Origin: Myxococcales bacterium
Lineage (GTDB): Bacteria > Myxococcota_A > UBA9160 > SMWR01
Length of the DNA: 34,357 nt
Reading direction: 5' to 3'
Assembly: GCA_029863845.1 (NCBI GenBank)
Contig: JAOTUO010000003.1
Span: 1 to 34,357, forward strand
Shown here: positions 9,250-17,555 of the stretch, piece by piece
Numbering within the stretch: the stretch's first letter is position 1
Layout: every line of letters begins with the position of its first letter
Made by a program: the position numbers and the translations under genes
Notes under the pieces: model-generated
What the model was told of the DNA's origin: nothing
Seen by the model: the letters and a program-made list of their open reading frames with translations, nothing else
Database searches by the model: none

Positions 9250-10077
9250 CTAGCTCATCTCGGTCCCGCCGGCGACGTTGAGCGCGACGCCCGTCACGTT
9301 GTCGGCGCGCGCGAGGTAGAGCGCCGCCTCCGCGATGTCGTCGGGAGTCTGCTCCCGACCCAGCGGCGTATTCTGGCGCACGTACTCCTCGAACGCCTCG
9401 CGCCCGGCGGGCTTGCCGACGAGCCCGCTGATCCCGACGGAGAGGTGATCGATCCACATCGCCGTCGCCAGCAGACCCGGGCAGATGGCGTTCACGCGGA
9501 TCGACGCCCCGCCGAGCTCCTGGGCCATCACCTGGGTGAGGCCGATCACGGCGAACTTCGAGGCGCAGTAGGCGCCGAGGCCCGCATAGCCGCGCTTCCC
9601 GGCAATGGAGGAGATGTTGACGATCGCGCCGCCCCCGCCTTCGCGAAGGGCGGGGATCGCGGCGCGGGACCCGAGGAAGACCCCCTTCACGTTGACGGCG
9701 AAGAGCCGATCCCAGTCCTTTTCGTCGTAGCTCTCGATCGCGCCCATCTGGACGAGGCCGGCGTTGTTCACGAGGACGTCGAGTCCGCCGAAGCGCTCCC
9801 GCGCCGCATCCACCAGGTTCCGGCAGGAGTCGGCGTCGCTGACGTCCGCCTCCACGGCGAGGGCCGCTCCGCCCCGGCTGCGAATGCCGTCCGCGACCAT
9901 CTGGAGGTCGTCCTTGGACGCGAGTCGGTACGACCAGGCCCCGGAGGCCCCCGCCGCCAACGATCCCAGGTCGGCGACGACCACGCGCGCGCCCTCGCGG
10001 CCGAACGCCTCGGCGATGCCCCGACCGATACCCCGCGCCGCGCCCGTCACGATGACGGTTCGATCCTTCAGCTCCAT
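9250..10077 (-). CDS. SDR family oxidoreductase
   Basis: TVIVTGAARGIGRGIAEAFGREGARVVVADLG, VNNAGLVQMG, YCASKFAVIGLTQ, GVALNVAGGTEM. Confidence 0.92.
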   Translation of the reverse strand: MELKDRTVIVTGAARGIGRGIAEAFGREGARVVVADLGSLAAGASGAWSYRLASKDDLQMVADGIRSRGGAALAVEADVSDADSCRNLVDAARERFGGLDVLVNNAGLVQMGAIESYDEKDWDRLFAVNVKGVFLGSRAAIPALREGGGGAIVNISSIAGKRGYAGLGAYCASKFAVIGLTQVMAQELGGASIRVNAICPGLLATAMWIDHLSVGISGLVGKPAGREAFEEYVRQNTPLGREQTPDDIAEAALYLARADNVTGVALNVAGGTEMS

Positions 10078-10149
10078 GGATGCCTCCTGATGATTGCCCC
10101 CATCCTACACCGAGACGGTGATCTCCGGCGGGGCCTCCGCCGCCGCCGC

Positions 10150-11655
10150 TCAGCGTTCGCGAGCCTCCGCGAGGCGCTGCGCGATCCGGGTGGCCATCGC
10201 CATGATCGTGACCTGCGGGTTCACGCGGGTCGAGGTCGGAAACACGCTCGCGTCCGCGACCCACACTCCCGACGCGCCGTACAGGCGGCCCGTCGGGTCG
10301 ACGGCGGACCGCGCCGGGTCGCTCCCCATGCGGGCGGTGCCCATGGGATGGAACGCCATCAGGTCGAGGTCGGAGGCGCGGACCGCGAGGTGCTCGAGCG
10401 CCTCGGCCTCTGCCATCGAGCGCAGCACGGGCCGCTGGCGGACGCCGGGATGGACCTCGCGGGCGCCGGCGGCGAAGAACACCCGCGCCACGATCGCGAT
10501 GCCGCGCAGCAGACGCCGCGCGTCGTCGCGGTTCATCCGGTACCAGGCCAGCGGGCGGCCGCCCAGCGAGAGGACGCGCCCGCTGGAGGTGTCGCTGATG
10601 AGCGCGCCGAACGAGGCGAGGCGATCGTAAGCGGCCATGCGTTCCTTGTGCACACGCCCGACCCCGGGGACGGCCGGCGCCTGCAGCTCCGGCGGCAGCC
10701 ACATCCCCTGCAGGAAGATGCCCTCCGACTCGAACTCGTGGATGTGGTAGCTCTGGGGAACGCCGGCCCAGGCGCGCACCGGCTCGTCGAAGCGGGCGAG
10801 CACGCGGGTCGCGGGATGGATGCGCAGATGGCGGCCGACGGCGGATCTGCGCCGGGCGAGGCCGCTGCGCGCCAGGAGGACCGGGGTGAGCAGCGCGCCG
10901 GCTGCGACGACGACGCGGGGTGCGCGCACCTCGAACGTCCCCGCCGCTCGCCCGCGCGCGTCGCGTCGCGTCGCGAGCACGCCGCGCACGCGCCGCCCGT
11001 CCATGGCGATCCGATCGACGCGGCAGCGGGCGTAGAGACGCGCGCCGGCGGCTCGCGCCCGCGGCACGTAGGAGACGTTCGTCGACTGCTTGGCGTCGCG
11101 CGGGCACCCGAAGATGCAGACCCCGGTCCCGCGGCAGCCGACCGCGTTGCGCGGGATCGCCTCGCCGCGCAGGCCCAGCGCCTCGGCGCCCCGCCGGATC
11201 CGCTCGTCCCCGGGCCCCCGCAGCGACTCGGGAACCGGAGCGACGCCGATCGCGCTCTCGACGCGTTCGTACTCGACCGCCAGACCCCGATCCACGAGAT
11301 CCGGGATCCCGAACTCGCGCTCCCAGCGGGACAGCACCTCCTGCGGAGCCCGCCAACAGGTTCCCGAGTTGATGACCGTCGTGCCGCCGACGGCGCAGCC
11401 GAGCGGAATCGGGATGTAGGTGTTGCCGATCGTGCCCGTGAGGCCCCGCTGGCGGTAGAGCCGGCGCACCTGCGCGAGGGCGTCCGCCGTGAAGTCGCGA
11501 CGGCCGACGTCTTCGCCCTCCTCGAGCAGCACGACGTCGAGGCCGGCCTCCGCCAGCTCCGCGGCAACGACGGCGCCCCCGGCTCCGGTCCCCACGACCA
11601 CCACCTCCGCGCTATCGCGGAGGATCTCCGGGTCGCGCGCTGCGCTCGCGGTCAC
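10150..11655 (-). CDS. GMC family oxidoreductase
   Basis: VVVVGTGAGGAVVAAELAEAGLDVVLLEEGED, PLGCAVGGTTVINSGTCWR, C-terminal AFHPMGTARMGSDPARSAVDPTGRLYGASGVWVADASVFPTSTRVNPQVTIMAMA. GTG start at 11655 overlaps the upstream stop (GTGA). Confidence 0.9.
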   Translation of the reverse strand: MTASAARDPEILRDSAEVVVVGTGAGGAVVAAELAEAGLDVVLLEEGEDVGRRDFTADALAQVRRLYRQRGLTGTIGNTYIPIPLGCAVGGTTVINSGTCWRAPQEVLSRWEREFGIPDLVDRGLAVEYERVESAIGVAPVPESLRGPGDERIRRGAEALGLRGEAIPRNAVGCRGTGVCIFGCPRDAKQSTNVSYVPRARAAGARLYARCRVDRIAMDGRRVRGVLATRRDARGRAAGTFEVRAPRVVVAAGALLTPVLLARSGLARRRSAVGRHLRIHPATRVLARFDEPVRAWAGVPQSYHIHEFESEGIFLQGMWLPPELQAPAVPGVGRVHKERMAAYDRLASFGALISDTSSGRVLSLGGRPLAWYRMNRDDARRLLRGIAIVARVFFAAGAREVHPGVRQRPVLRSMAEAEALEHLAVRASDLDLMAFHPMGTARMGSDPARSAVDPTGRLYGASGVWVADASVFPTSTRVNPQVTIMAMATRIAQRLAEARER

Positions 11656-12074
11656 GGCGTCTCTCGCGGCGCCGGCAGGTCGTCGATCGGCACCCGGGCC
11701 AGTGGGTGCGGATAGCCGAGCCGGGCGTGGATCTCGGGCTGCCCGTAGAACTGCGAGAGGACGATCATCTTGAGCGCGTGCAGTGCCTGCCGCCGGGGCC
11801 AGAACCGCGACGCCTCCCACGCCGCCAGTACCCGCTCGCGTTTCTCGAGCGGGAGCCGCGAGAAGCGCCGCCGCCCGAGACGCGGCAGGAGCAGCGGATA
11901 CAGCTCGATCCCGTAGAGCAGCAACCGGAAGGCCGTGCCGGCGCCGGCGCCGCGAACGAACTCCTCGACCCGCTCCGCCAGCGGAAACGTCGGCGCTCCC
12001 TCCGGAAACGCGCCTCCCTCCGGAACCAGCGTCTCGAGCACGGCGTCGAGCACGCGGCGCCCCCCCCCGCTCAT
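11652..12074 (-). CDS. Gluconate 2-dehydrogenase subunit 3-like small subunit paired with the GMC oxidoreductase
   Basis: MSGGGRRVLDAVLETLVPEGGAFPEGAP...LPLEKRERVLAAWEASRFWPRRQALHALKMIVLSQFYGQPEIHARLGYPHP; 4-bp overlaps on both sides. Confidence 0.7.
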   Translation of the reverse strand: MSGGGRRVLDAVLETLVPEGGAFPEGAPTFPLAERVEEFVRGAGAGTAFRLLLYGIELYPLLLPRLGRRRFSRLPLEKRERVLAAWEASRFWPRRQALHALKMIVLSQFYGQPEIHARLGYPHPLARVPIDDLPAPRETP

Positions 12075-13072
12075 CGCGCCGCCTCGCTGCTCGGGCCCGC
12101 TCGGCCGTCGAGCGGCCCCGAGAGCCAGTGCAGCACGTTGAGCAGCAACCGGGGGTTCTGGGCGGCCGCGGGTGCGTTCATCCCGACCGGCTCGCCCTCC
12201 GCGCTGGTCTGGACGCCGAAGAGCCCCGCCTCCGCGAACACCGCGACGCGCCCGCGGCCGAAGGTCAGCGCCGCCCCCTGGAGCCAGCCGGCTGCGGAGC
12301 CGCGCGGCGTGTCGGGCCGGAAGTCCCAGGCCACGTTCGGGAACAGCGAGACCGCCGTGGAACCGAAGACGAGCAGTGGCGCCGCGTCCTTCCCGCTGCG
12401 AAAGGCGTGCCCCCCGAAGGTCGCGACCGCGTCGACTCGCTCGTCCGCGCCGCGGCCGTCCGTGACGGGATGGGAGGCGATCCCGCCGTCCGCGCGGCGA
12501 AACACCGTCACCTGCGAGACCGCTGCGGCGGCATCGCCGACGGAGCGCTCGACCTCCTCGTCGATGACGAAGCCGTTGTCGAAGCCGACGCCGAAAACCG
12601 CCGCGAGGGCGGCGGCCGCTCCCGCGAAGGGCATGTGGTCGGCGGCGAGCAGCAGGCCGCCGCCGTCGTCGACCCAGTCCCGAACGGCGCCGATCTCGTC
12701 GGGGGTGAAGGCCGACGGCGTGGGGAGCGACCAGTCGGTCGCCATCGGGGGCGGCTTCACGCGGTTGCGCTCGTGGAGCGCGTTGACAACCACGAGGATG
12801 CGCGCGGGCGCCAGGGAAGTGCGGGAGAAGGGTGCGGTCGAGGACTGAACGCGGTAGCCGTCGAGTCGCGCGATCTTCGCGAGTGGCCGGTAGCGCTGCT
12901 CCAGCGTGTGGGTGTTGAAGTGGGCGGCGTCGACCAGGATCAGCGGCCCGCCGTAGTAGGGGAAGCTGGGCTCCGCGATCGGCGGCGGGAACCACACCTC
13001 CTCGGGGGCCGGACCGGCGTCGCAGGCCAGCCACAAGACACCCAGGAGGGCGAGGCGAACGGCCGACTTCAT
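12071..13072 (-). CDS. Secreted protein or lipoprotein with DUF4350-like domain
   Basis: MKSAVRLALLGVLWLACDAGP signal-like leader; DUF4350-like ILVVVNALHE...FTPDEIGAVRDWVDDGGGLLLAADHMPF. ATGA overlap with the downstream small subunit. Confidence 0.6.
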   Translation of the reverse strand: MKSAVRLALLGVLWLACDAGPAPEEVWFPPPIAEPSFPYYGGPLILVDAAHFNTHTLEQRYRPLAKIARLDGYRVQSSTAPFSRTSLAPARILVVVNALHERNRVKPPPMATDWSLPTPSAFTPDEIGAVRDWVDDGGGLLLAADHMPFAGAAAALAAVFGVGFDNGFVIDEEVERSVGDAAAAVSQVTVFRRADGGIASHPVTDGRGADERVDAVATFGGHAFRSGKDAAPLLVFGSTAVSLFPNVAWDFRPDTPRGSAAGWLQGAALTFGRGRVAVFAEAGLFGVQTSAEGEPVGMNAPAAAQNPRLLLNVLHWLSGPLDGRAGPSSEAAR

Positions 13073-13155
13073 GTGCCGATGCGCCCCCTCTCGTGAGCCG
13101 GCCCGAACCTCGCCGGAGCGAGGACGATAGCGCGCGCTACCGTGTGCAGGGCGAC

Positions 13156-14439
13156 ATGGACCCCAGCGACGATTCGTTACCGCTTCTCGAAGAGCCGGCG
13201 CGCCGCACACCCGTCCGGTACGAGACCGAGGTGCTGGTGGTGGGAGGTGGATCGGCAGGGGTCGCCGCGGCCGTCGCGGCCGCGCGCAACGGCGCCGACG
13301 TCCTGCTCGTCGAGCGGTACGGCTACCTCGGGGGGCTGGCCACCGGCGGACTCATCATCCTCCTGCTCACGCTGGACGACGGTCGCGGCCGTCAGGTCGT
13401 GGGCGGCCTCTGCCAGGAGGTGACCGACCGCCTGGCGCGCCGCGGGGAGGCCTACTTTCCGCCGCGCGCGGAGTGGGGAAGCAGCGACGAGGAGCGGGTT
13501 CGGCGCGACTTCCGCTGGGGTCTGCTGTGGGGACACGGGCCACACCGGGTGCGCTACTCCGTCGCCTTCGACCCCGAGGGCATGAAGTTTGCGCTGAGCG
13601 AGATGCTGGAGGAATCGGCGGCGAGGCTGCTCTTCCACGCCTGGGCCTGCGATGCGATCGTCGAGGACGGCCGCCTGGCGGGGGTGACCTTTCAGGGGAA
13701 GTCGGGGCGCTTCGCCGTGCGCGCCCGGGCGGTGATCGACGCGACGGGCGACGGCGATGTCTTTGCGGGCGCCGGCTGCGGCCACGAGCGCGAGGATGTC
13801 CTGCCCTGGCTCTGGTTCACGATGGGCGGCGTGGACGACGTGAGCGCGGCAATCGACGCCGGCGCCGGCTGCTTCCGCGCGATCGGCGAGGGCAAGGTCT
13901 TGTTTCCCTGGGGTGCCACCGACAAGGTCTCGCGCCGGATCGACGCCACCTCGCCCGAGGACCTCACCTACGCGGAGATCGAATGCCGCAAGCGCGTGAT
14001 GGCGGAGGTCGAGCGCGTGCGCCGCGAGCTTCCCGGCTTCTCGAAGGCGCACCTGTGCCGGATCGCCGATCAGCTGGGCATCACCGAGAGCCGGCGCCTG
14101 CACGGGCGCCGCGTGCTGGGGCGGCAGGACATGGACCGTGCGCTCGACGACGCCGTGGCGGTGACCGGTCACTGGACCCGGTACGGCGCGGTCTACCACA
14201 TTCCCTACGGCTGCCTGCTGGCGAAAGAGCTGCCGAACCTGCTGGTGGCGGGCCGCTGCATTTCGGTGGATCACCGCGTGCACCACGCCACCAAGGAGAT
14301 CCCCGCCTGCATGGCGACCGGCGAGGCGGCGGGGACCGCTGCAGCGCTCGCGGTTCGGGCGGGCATCGACCCCGCCGACCTCGACGTGCGCGGACTGCGC
14401 GCGCGGCTCGAGGAGAAGGGGGCGATCGTGGTGCTCTAG
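13156..14439 (+). CDS. FAD-dependent oxidoreductase (FAD_oxidored-type)
   Basis: YETEVLVVGGGSAGVAAAVAAARNGADVLLVERYGYLGGLATGGLI; ARAVIDATGDGDVFAGAGC; ESRRLHGRRVL; CISVDHRVHHATKEIPACMATGEAAGTAAALA. Confidence 0.85.
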   Translation: MDPSDDSLPLLEEPARRTPVRYETEVLVVGGGSAGVAAAVAAARNGADVLLVERYGYLGGLATGGLIILLLTLDDGRGRQVVGGLCQEVTDRLARRGEAYFPPRAEWGSSDEERVRRDFRWGLLWGHGPHRVRYSVAFDPEGMKFALSEMLEESAARLLFHAWACDAIVEDGRLAGVTFQGKSGRFAVRARAVIDATGDGDVFAGAGCGHEREDVLPWLWFTMGGVDDVSAAIDAGAGCFRAIGEGKVLFPWGATDKVSRRIDATSPEDLTYAEIECRKRVMAEVERVRRELPGFSKAHLCRIADQLGITESRRLHGRRVLGRQDMDRALDDAVAVTGHWTRYGAVYHIPYGCLLAKELPNLLVAGRCISVDHRVHHATKEIPACMATGEAAGTAAALAVRAGIDPADLDVRGLRARLEEKGAIVVL

Positions 14440-14453
14440 GGGGGCGGCTGCGC

Positions 14454-15251
14454 ATGCAGTACGCTCTCTGCGTGCTCACCGGGGGTCGCATCGACACGTT
14501 TCTGCGCACCGCCGTTGCGCTGCTCGTGCTTCCGGCGGCGGTGGTCTTCTACAGCGCCGTCGTCCTGGTGATCGCCCTCGCCGGCGCCTCGACGGCGACC
14601 CAGCATGGGTTCTTCGTCTCCTTCGCCCGGACCTGCCTCCGGGTCGGAGGCACGCGGCTCGAGGTGCGCGGCGTCGAGCACGTCGAGAAGGGCCGGCCCT
14701 GCGTCGTCGTCTCGAACCACGCGAGCGATTGGGATCCGGTCTGCATTCTCGCCGCGTTGCCAAGCTTGTTCATCCGCTTCGTCGCCAAGCAGCAGATCAT
14801 GCGCATCCCGATCTTCGGGCATGCGCTGCGGCTCTCGGGAAACCTGCGGGTGGTGCGGACGCGGACGGCGGCGGACGTGGACCGCATCCGCGAGGGGATG
14901 GACCGGCGCGTCCCGGACGTCTCCATGCTCTTCTTCGCCGAAGGCACCCGCTCGCGCGACGGAAGCCTGCTGCCGTTCAAGATGGGGGCGTTTGCCGCCG
15001 CCCTCGCGTTCGGCCTCCCGGTCCTGCCGGTCGCGCACGCGGGCACCGACGCGATCTGGCCCAAGGGCCGGCTGCGTCTGCGGCGCGGGGTCGTGGCCGT
15101 CGAGGTGGGGGAGCCGATTCCGACCGACGGGCTCGGGTTCGAGGATCGCGCGGCCCTTCGCGACCGGACCCGCGCGGCGGTGGCGGTCCTGCGGTCGCGC
15201 GCGGGTCGGCGCCTGCGCGAGCAGGGCTGCGACCCCGGAGGGTTCGACTGA
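14454..15251 (+). CDS. plsC: 1-acyl-sn-glycerol-3-phosphate acyltransferase (PlsC family)
   Basis: SNHASDWDP (HX4D motif), FFAEGTRSRDGSLLPFKMGAFAAALAFGLPVLPVAHAGT; N-terminal TM segment. Confidence 0.85.
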   Translation: MQYALCVLTGGRIDTFLRTAVALLVLPAAVVFYSAVVLVIALAGASTATQHGFFVSFARTCLRVGGTRLEVRGVEHVEKGRPCVVVSNHASDWDPVCILAALPSLFIRFVAKQQIMRIPIFGHALRLSGNLRVVRTRTAADVDRIREGMDRRVPDVSMLFFAEGTRSRDGSLLPFKMGAFAAALAFGLPVLPVAHAGTDAIWPKGRLRLRRGVVAVEVGEPIPTDGLGFEDRAALRDRTRAAVAVLRSRAGRRLREQGCDPGGFD

Positions 15252-16033
15252 GCGTCCTGGCACGCCGACTCCACCTCGGCCGGGCCGCGCCGTGGCGCGC
15301 GGCGCTGGCGGCGCCGGCGCTGCTGCTCGCCTGTGGCGATCCGAACACCTCGTCGCTCGGCTTTGCTGCGTCCGGGGCCCCTGCCCCCCGCGGTGCGTAC
15401 CAGGCCGAGCGCCGGCGCATGGTCACGCATCAGATCGAGGCGCGCGGTGTTGCGGATGAGCGCGTTCTGGCGGCCATGCGCAAGGTGCCGCGCCACGAGT
15501 TCGTGCCGCCGAGCCGGCGCGAGTCGGCGTACGAGGATCGGCCCCTTCCCATCGGGAGCAGTCAGACGATCAGCCAACCGTACGTCGTGGCCGTGATGAC
15601 GGAGCTGGCAAAGGTCGACGCGAAGTCGCGCGTCCTCGAGGTCGGGACGGGCTCGGGCTATCAGGCGGCGGTGCTGGCCGAGCTGGTGGCGGAGGTCTAC
15701 ACGATCGAGATCATCGAGTCGCTTGCGACCGGGGCCGCACGGACCCTCGAGCACCTCGGCTACGGGTCGGTCCGAGTGCGACACGGCGACGGCTACCGCG
15801 GCTGGCCCGAGGCGGCTCCCTTCGACGCGATCCTCGTGACGGCTGCGGCGCCGATCGTTCCACCGGCGCTCCTGGAGCAGCTGGTGGTCGGCGGCCGCCT
15901 CGTGATTCCGGTGGGCGACGGCATCCAGCAGCTCGAGGTCCACACGCGAACGTCGACCGGCAGCCGCGTCGAACGCGTGTTCCCCGTCCGCTTCGTCCCC
16001 ATGACGGGCGAGGTGCGCCAGTCGCCGCGCTGA
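15248..16033 (+). CDS. pcm: Protein-L-isoaspartate O-methyltransferase with putative lipoprotein/signal leader; proposed CTG start
   Basis: MVTHQIEARGVADERVLAAMRKVPRHEFVPP, GSSQTISQPYVVAVMTELA, VLEVGTGSGYQAAVLAELV; leader SVLARRLHLGRAAPWRAALAAPALLLACGDPN. GGAGG at 15237-15241 precedes CTG 15248 in a CTGA overlap with the plsC stop. A start at ATG 15419 is also possible. Confidence 0.8.
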   Translation: MSVLARRLHLGRAAPWRAALAAPALLLACGDPNTSSLGFAASGAPAPRGAYQAERRRMVTHQIEARGVADERVLAAMRKVPRHEFVPPSRRESAYEDRPLPIGSSQTISQPYVVAVMTELAKVDAKSRVLEVGTGSGYQAAVLAELVAEVYTIEIIESLATGAARTLEHLGYGSVRVRHGDGYRGWPEAAPFDAILVTAAAPIVPPALLEQLVVGGRLVIPVGDGIQQLEVHTRTSTGSRVERVFPVRFVPMTGEVRQSPR

Positions 16034-16094
16034 GCGCTGCCCAGCACGCGTCGGCGCGGATCGGGCGCCGGGTTTCACGCGGCGGGGGAGGGGG

Positions 16095-16118
16095 CGCGTC
16101 CGGCCGCAGCCGGACGCG
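16095..16118. terminator. Strong stem-loop downstream of pcm (terminator-like, no T-tract)
   Basis: CGCGTCCGGC-CGCA-GCCGGACGCG: 10-bp perfect stem, 4-nt loop. Confidence 0.45.
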
Positions 16119-16259
16119 GGCTCGAGCCGTCAACCTCCCACCCCCCAGCAACGATCCGGGCGGTTGTCCCTCGAGAGCCTGACTATGCCAGAGCCCCCGG
16201 AGCTGTGGAGTGATGCGGATCACCAACGCAACGGCCGCGCCGCGCCGGGAAGGTCCCGG

Positions 16260-16295
16260 TTGACAGCGCACTTTATTTCGACAATACTGTCGAAA
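16260..16295 (+). promoter_or_regulatory. Sigma70-like promoter overlapped by a palindromic TetR-type operator
   Basis: TTGACA at 16260-16265, 17-bp spacer, AATACT at 16283-16288; perfect inverted repeat TTTCGACA-ATAC-TGTCGAAA at 16276-16295, upstream of the TetR ATG at 16318. Confidence 0.75.
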
Positions 16296-16317
16296 ACGAC
16301 GGGCCCGGAGAGGAAGG

Positions 16318-16899
16318 ATGCCCAAGCTCGTGGACGCCGCCGCACAGCGGCGGGAGATCCGGCGCGCCGCCCAGCGCGTGTTCGCGCGCTGTGGCGTTGC
16401 GGGCACCGGCCTGGCCCACGTGGCCGACGCGGCGGGCATGGGCCGCTCGAGCCTGTACCACTACTACCCCGACAAGCAAGCGCTGCTTCGCGACCTGGTG
16501 CGCGACCTCCTCGCCGAAGAGGAGCGCCTCTTCGACGCGGCGATCGACGGCGAAGGGAGTGCGCTCGCGCGCATCGATCGGCTCACCGCGCAGCTCGCGG
16601 GCGTCTTCGACGGGTGGGCGACGGCGGGCCGCCTGCTCACCGAGCTGCGCACGCAGTGGGCGGGCCTGTTCCGGCCCTTCTTCCGCCGCGCGCGCCGCCG
16701 CCTGGCCGAGCTCGTCGCGGAGGGGCAGCGCGCCGGAGAGATCGACGCCACCCTCGATCCCGGGCTCGCCGCCGCCGTCGCCATCGGCGCCGTCGACGGG
16801 CTGCTGCTGCAGGTGCTCGTCGACCCGCGCGCCTTCGGCGATTCCGGAGCTCTGAGCGACGCGCTGGTGCGGGTGGTGCACAAGGCGCTCGCCCCGTGA
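16318..16899 (+). CDS. TetR/AcrR family transcriptional regulator
   Basis: AAQRREIRRAAQRVFARCGVAGTGLAHVADAAGMGRSSLYHYYPDKQALLRDLV: canonical TetR HTH. Confidence 0.93.
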   Translation: MPKLVDAAAQRREIRRAAQRVFARCGVAGTGLAHVADAAGMGRSSLYHYYPDKQALLRDLVRDLLAEEERLFDAAIDGEGSALARIDRLTAQLAGVFDGWATAGRLLTELRTQWAGLFRPFFRRARRRLAELVAEGQRAGEIDATLDPGLAAAVAIGAVDGLLLQVLVDPRAFGDSGALSDALVRVVHKALAP

Positions 16900-17555
16900 G
16901 TTCGCTGGCCCTCATGCGCTGGCTCGAGTCCGCGCCCCACCGCTACGACGCGGGCATGCGCTGGCTGACGCTGGGGCGGGTTTCCCGCGTGCACGCGGCC
17001 GTCGCCGAGGCCGCGGCGGCGAAGCCCGAAGTCCGGATCCTGGAGATCGGCTGCGGAACCGGTGCGATCACCGCCCTCCTCGTCGAGCGGGGCGCGCGCG
17101 TCACGGCGCTCGACCAGAACCCGGAGATGCTCGAGCAGGCTCGCGCCCGCCTCGCGGCCGCGCCGCCCGGGGCGGTCACCTGGATCGAGCGCACGGCGTC
17201 CGAGATCGACGCGCTGCCCGCCGCGGGCTTCGACGCGGCCGTCGCCGGCCTGTGTCTGTCGGAGATGTCCGCCGGCGAGCGCGCGTTCGTGCTGCGCGAG
17301 CTGGCCCTCCGCCTGCGTCCGGGGGGAGCGCTCGTGGCGGCGGACGAGGTCCAACCGCGCTCCACCGGGCAGCGGCTGCTGCACGCGCTGCTGCGCGGGC
17401 CCCAGGCCGCCCTGGCCTGGTTGATCGCGGGCTCCACCTCGCACCCGATCCGCGATCTCGCCGGGGAGGTCGCCGCCGCGGGCTTCGAGGTCCGGAGCGA
17501 GCGGCGCTGGCTGCTCGGTCGTCTGGCGGTCGTCGTTGCGGAGCGCCCGCGATGA
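16896..17555 (+). CDS. Class I SAM-dependent methyltransferase, candidate corrinoid-protein-associated methyltransferase (CpaM-like)
   Basis: VRILEIGCGTGAITALLVERGARVTALDQNPEML SAM motif. GTG start in a GTGA overlap with the tetR stop; ends in an ATGA overlap with the corrinoid/ferredoxin gene. The CpaM link is context plus recall of a family name. Confidence 0.85.
   Translation: MSSLALMRWLESAPHRYDAGMRWLTLGRVSRVHAAVAEAAAAKPEVRILEIGCGTGAITALLVERGARVTALDQNPEMLEQARARLAAAPPGAVTWIERTASEIDALPAAGFDAAVAGLCLSEMSAGERAFVLRELALRLRPGGALVAADEVQPRSTGQRLLHALLRGPQAALAWLIAGSTSHPIRDLAGEVAAAGFEVRSERRWLLGRLAVVVAERPR

Noticed and set aside
8777-11356. 859-aa minus-strand ORF
   Set aside because: Out-of-frame shadow across three well-supported genes; low-complexity Arg/Gly/Pro/Ala-rich translation typical of high-GC artefacts.
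9445-11715. 756-aa plus-strand ORF
   Set aside because: Antisense to the SDR and GMC genes, no recognisable motif.
16040-16260. Possible cobalamin riboswitch ahead of the corrinoid operon
   Set aside because: I could not find a B12-box-like sequence here; the promoter/operator explains regulation more simply.
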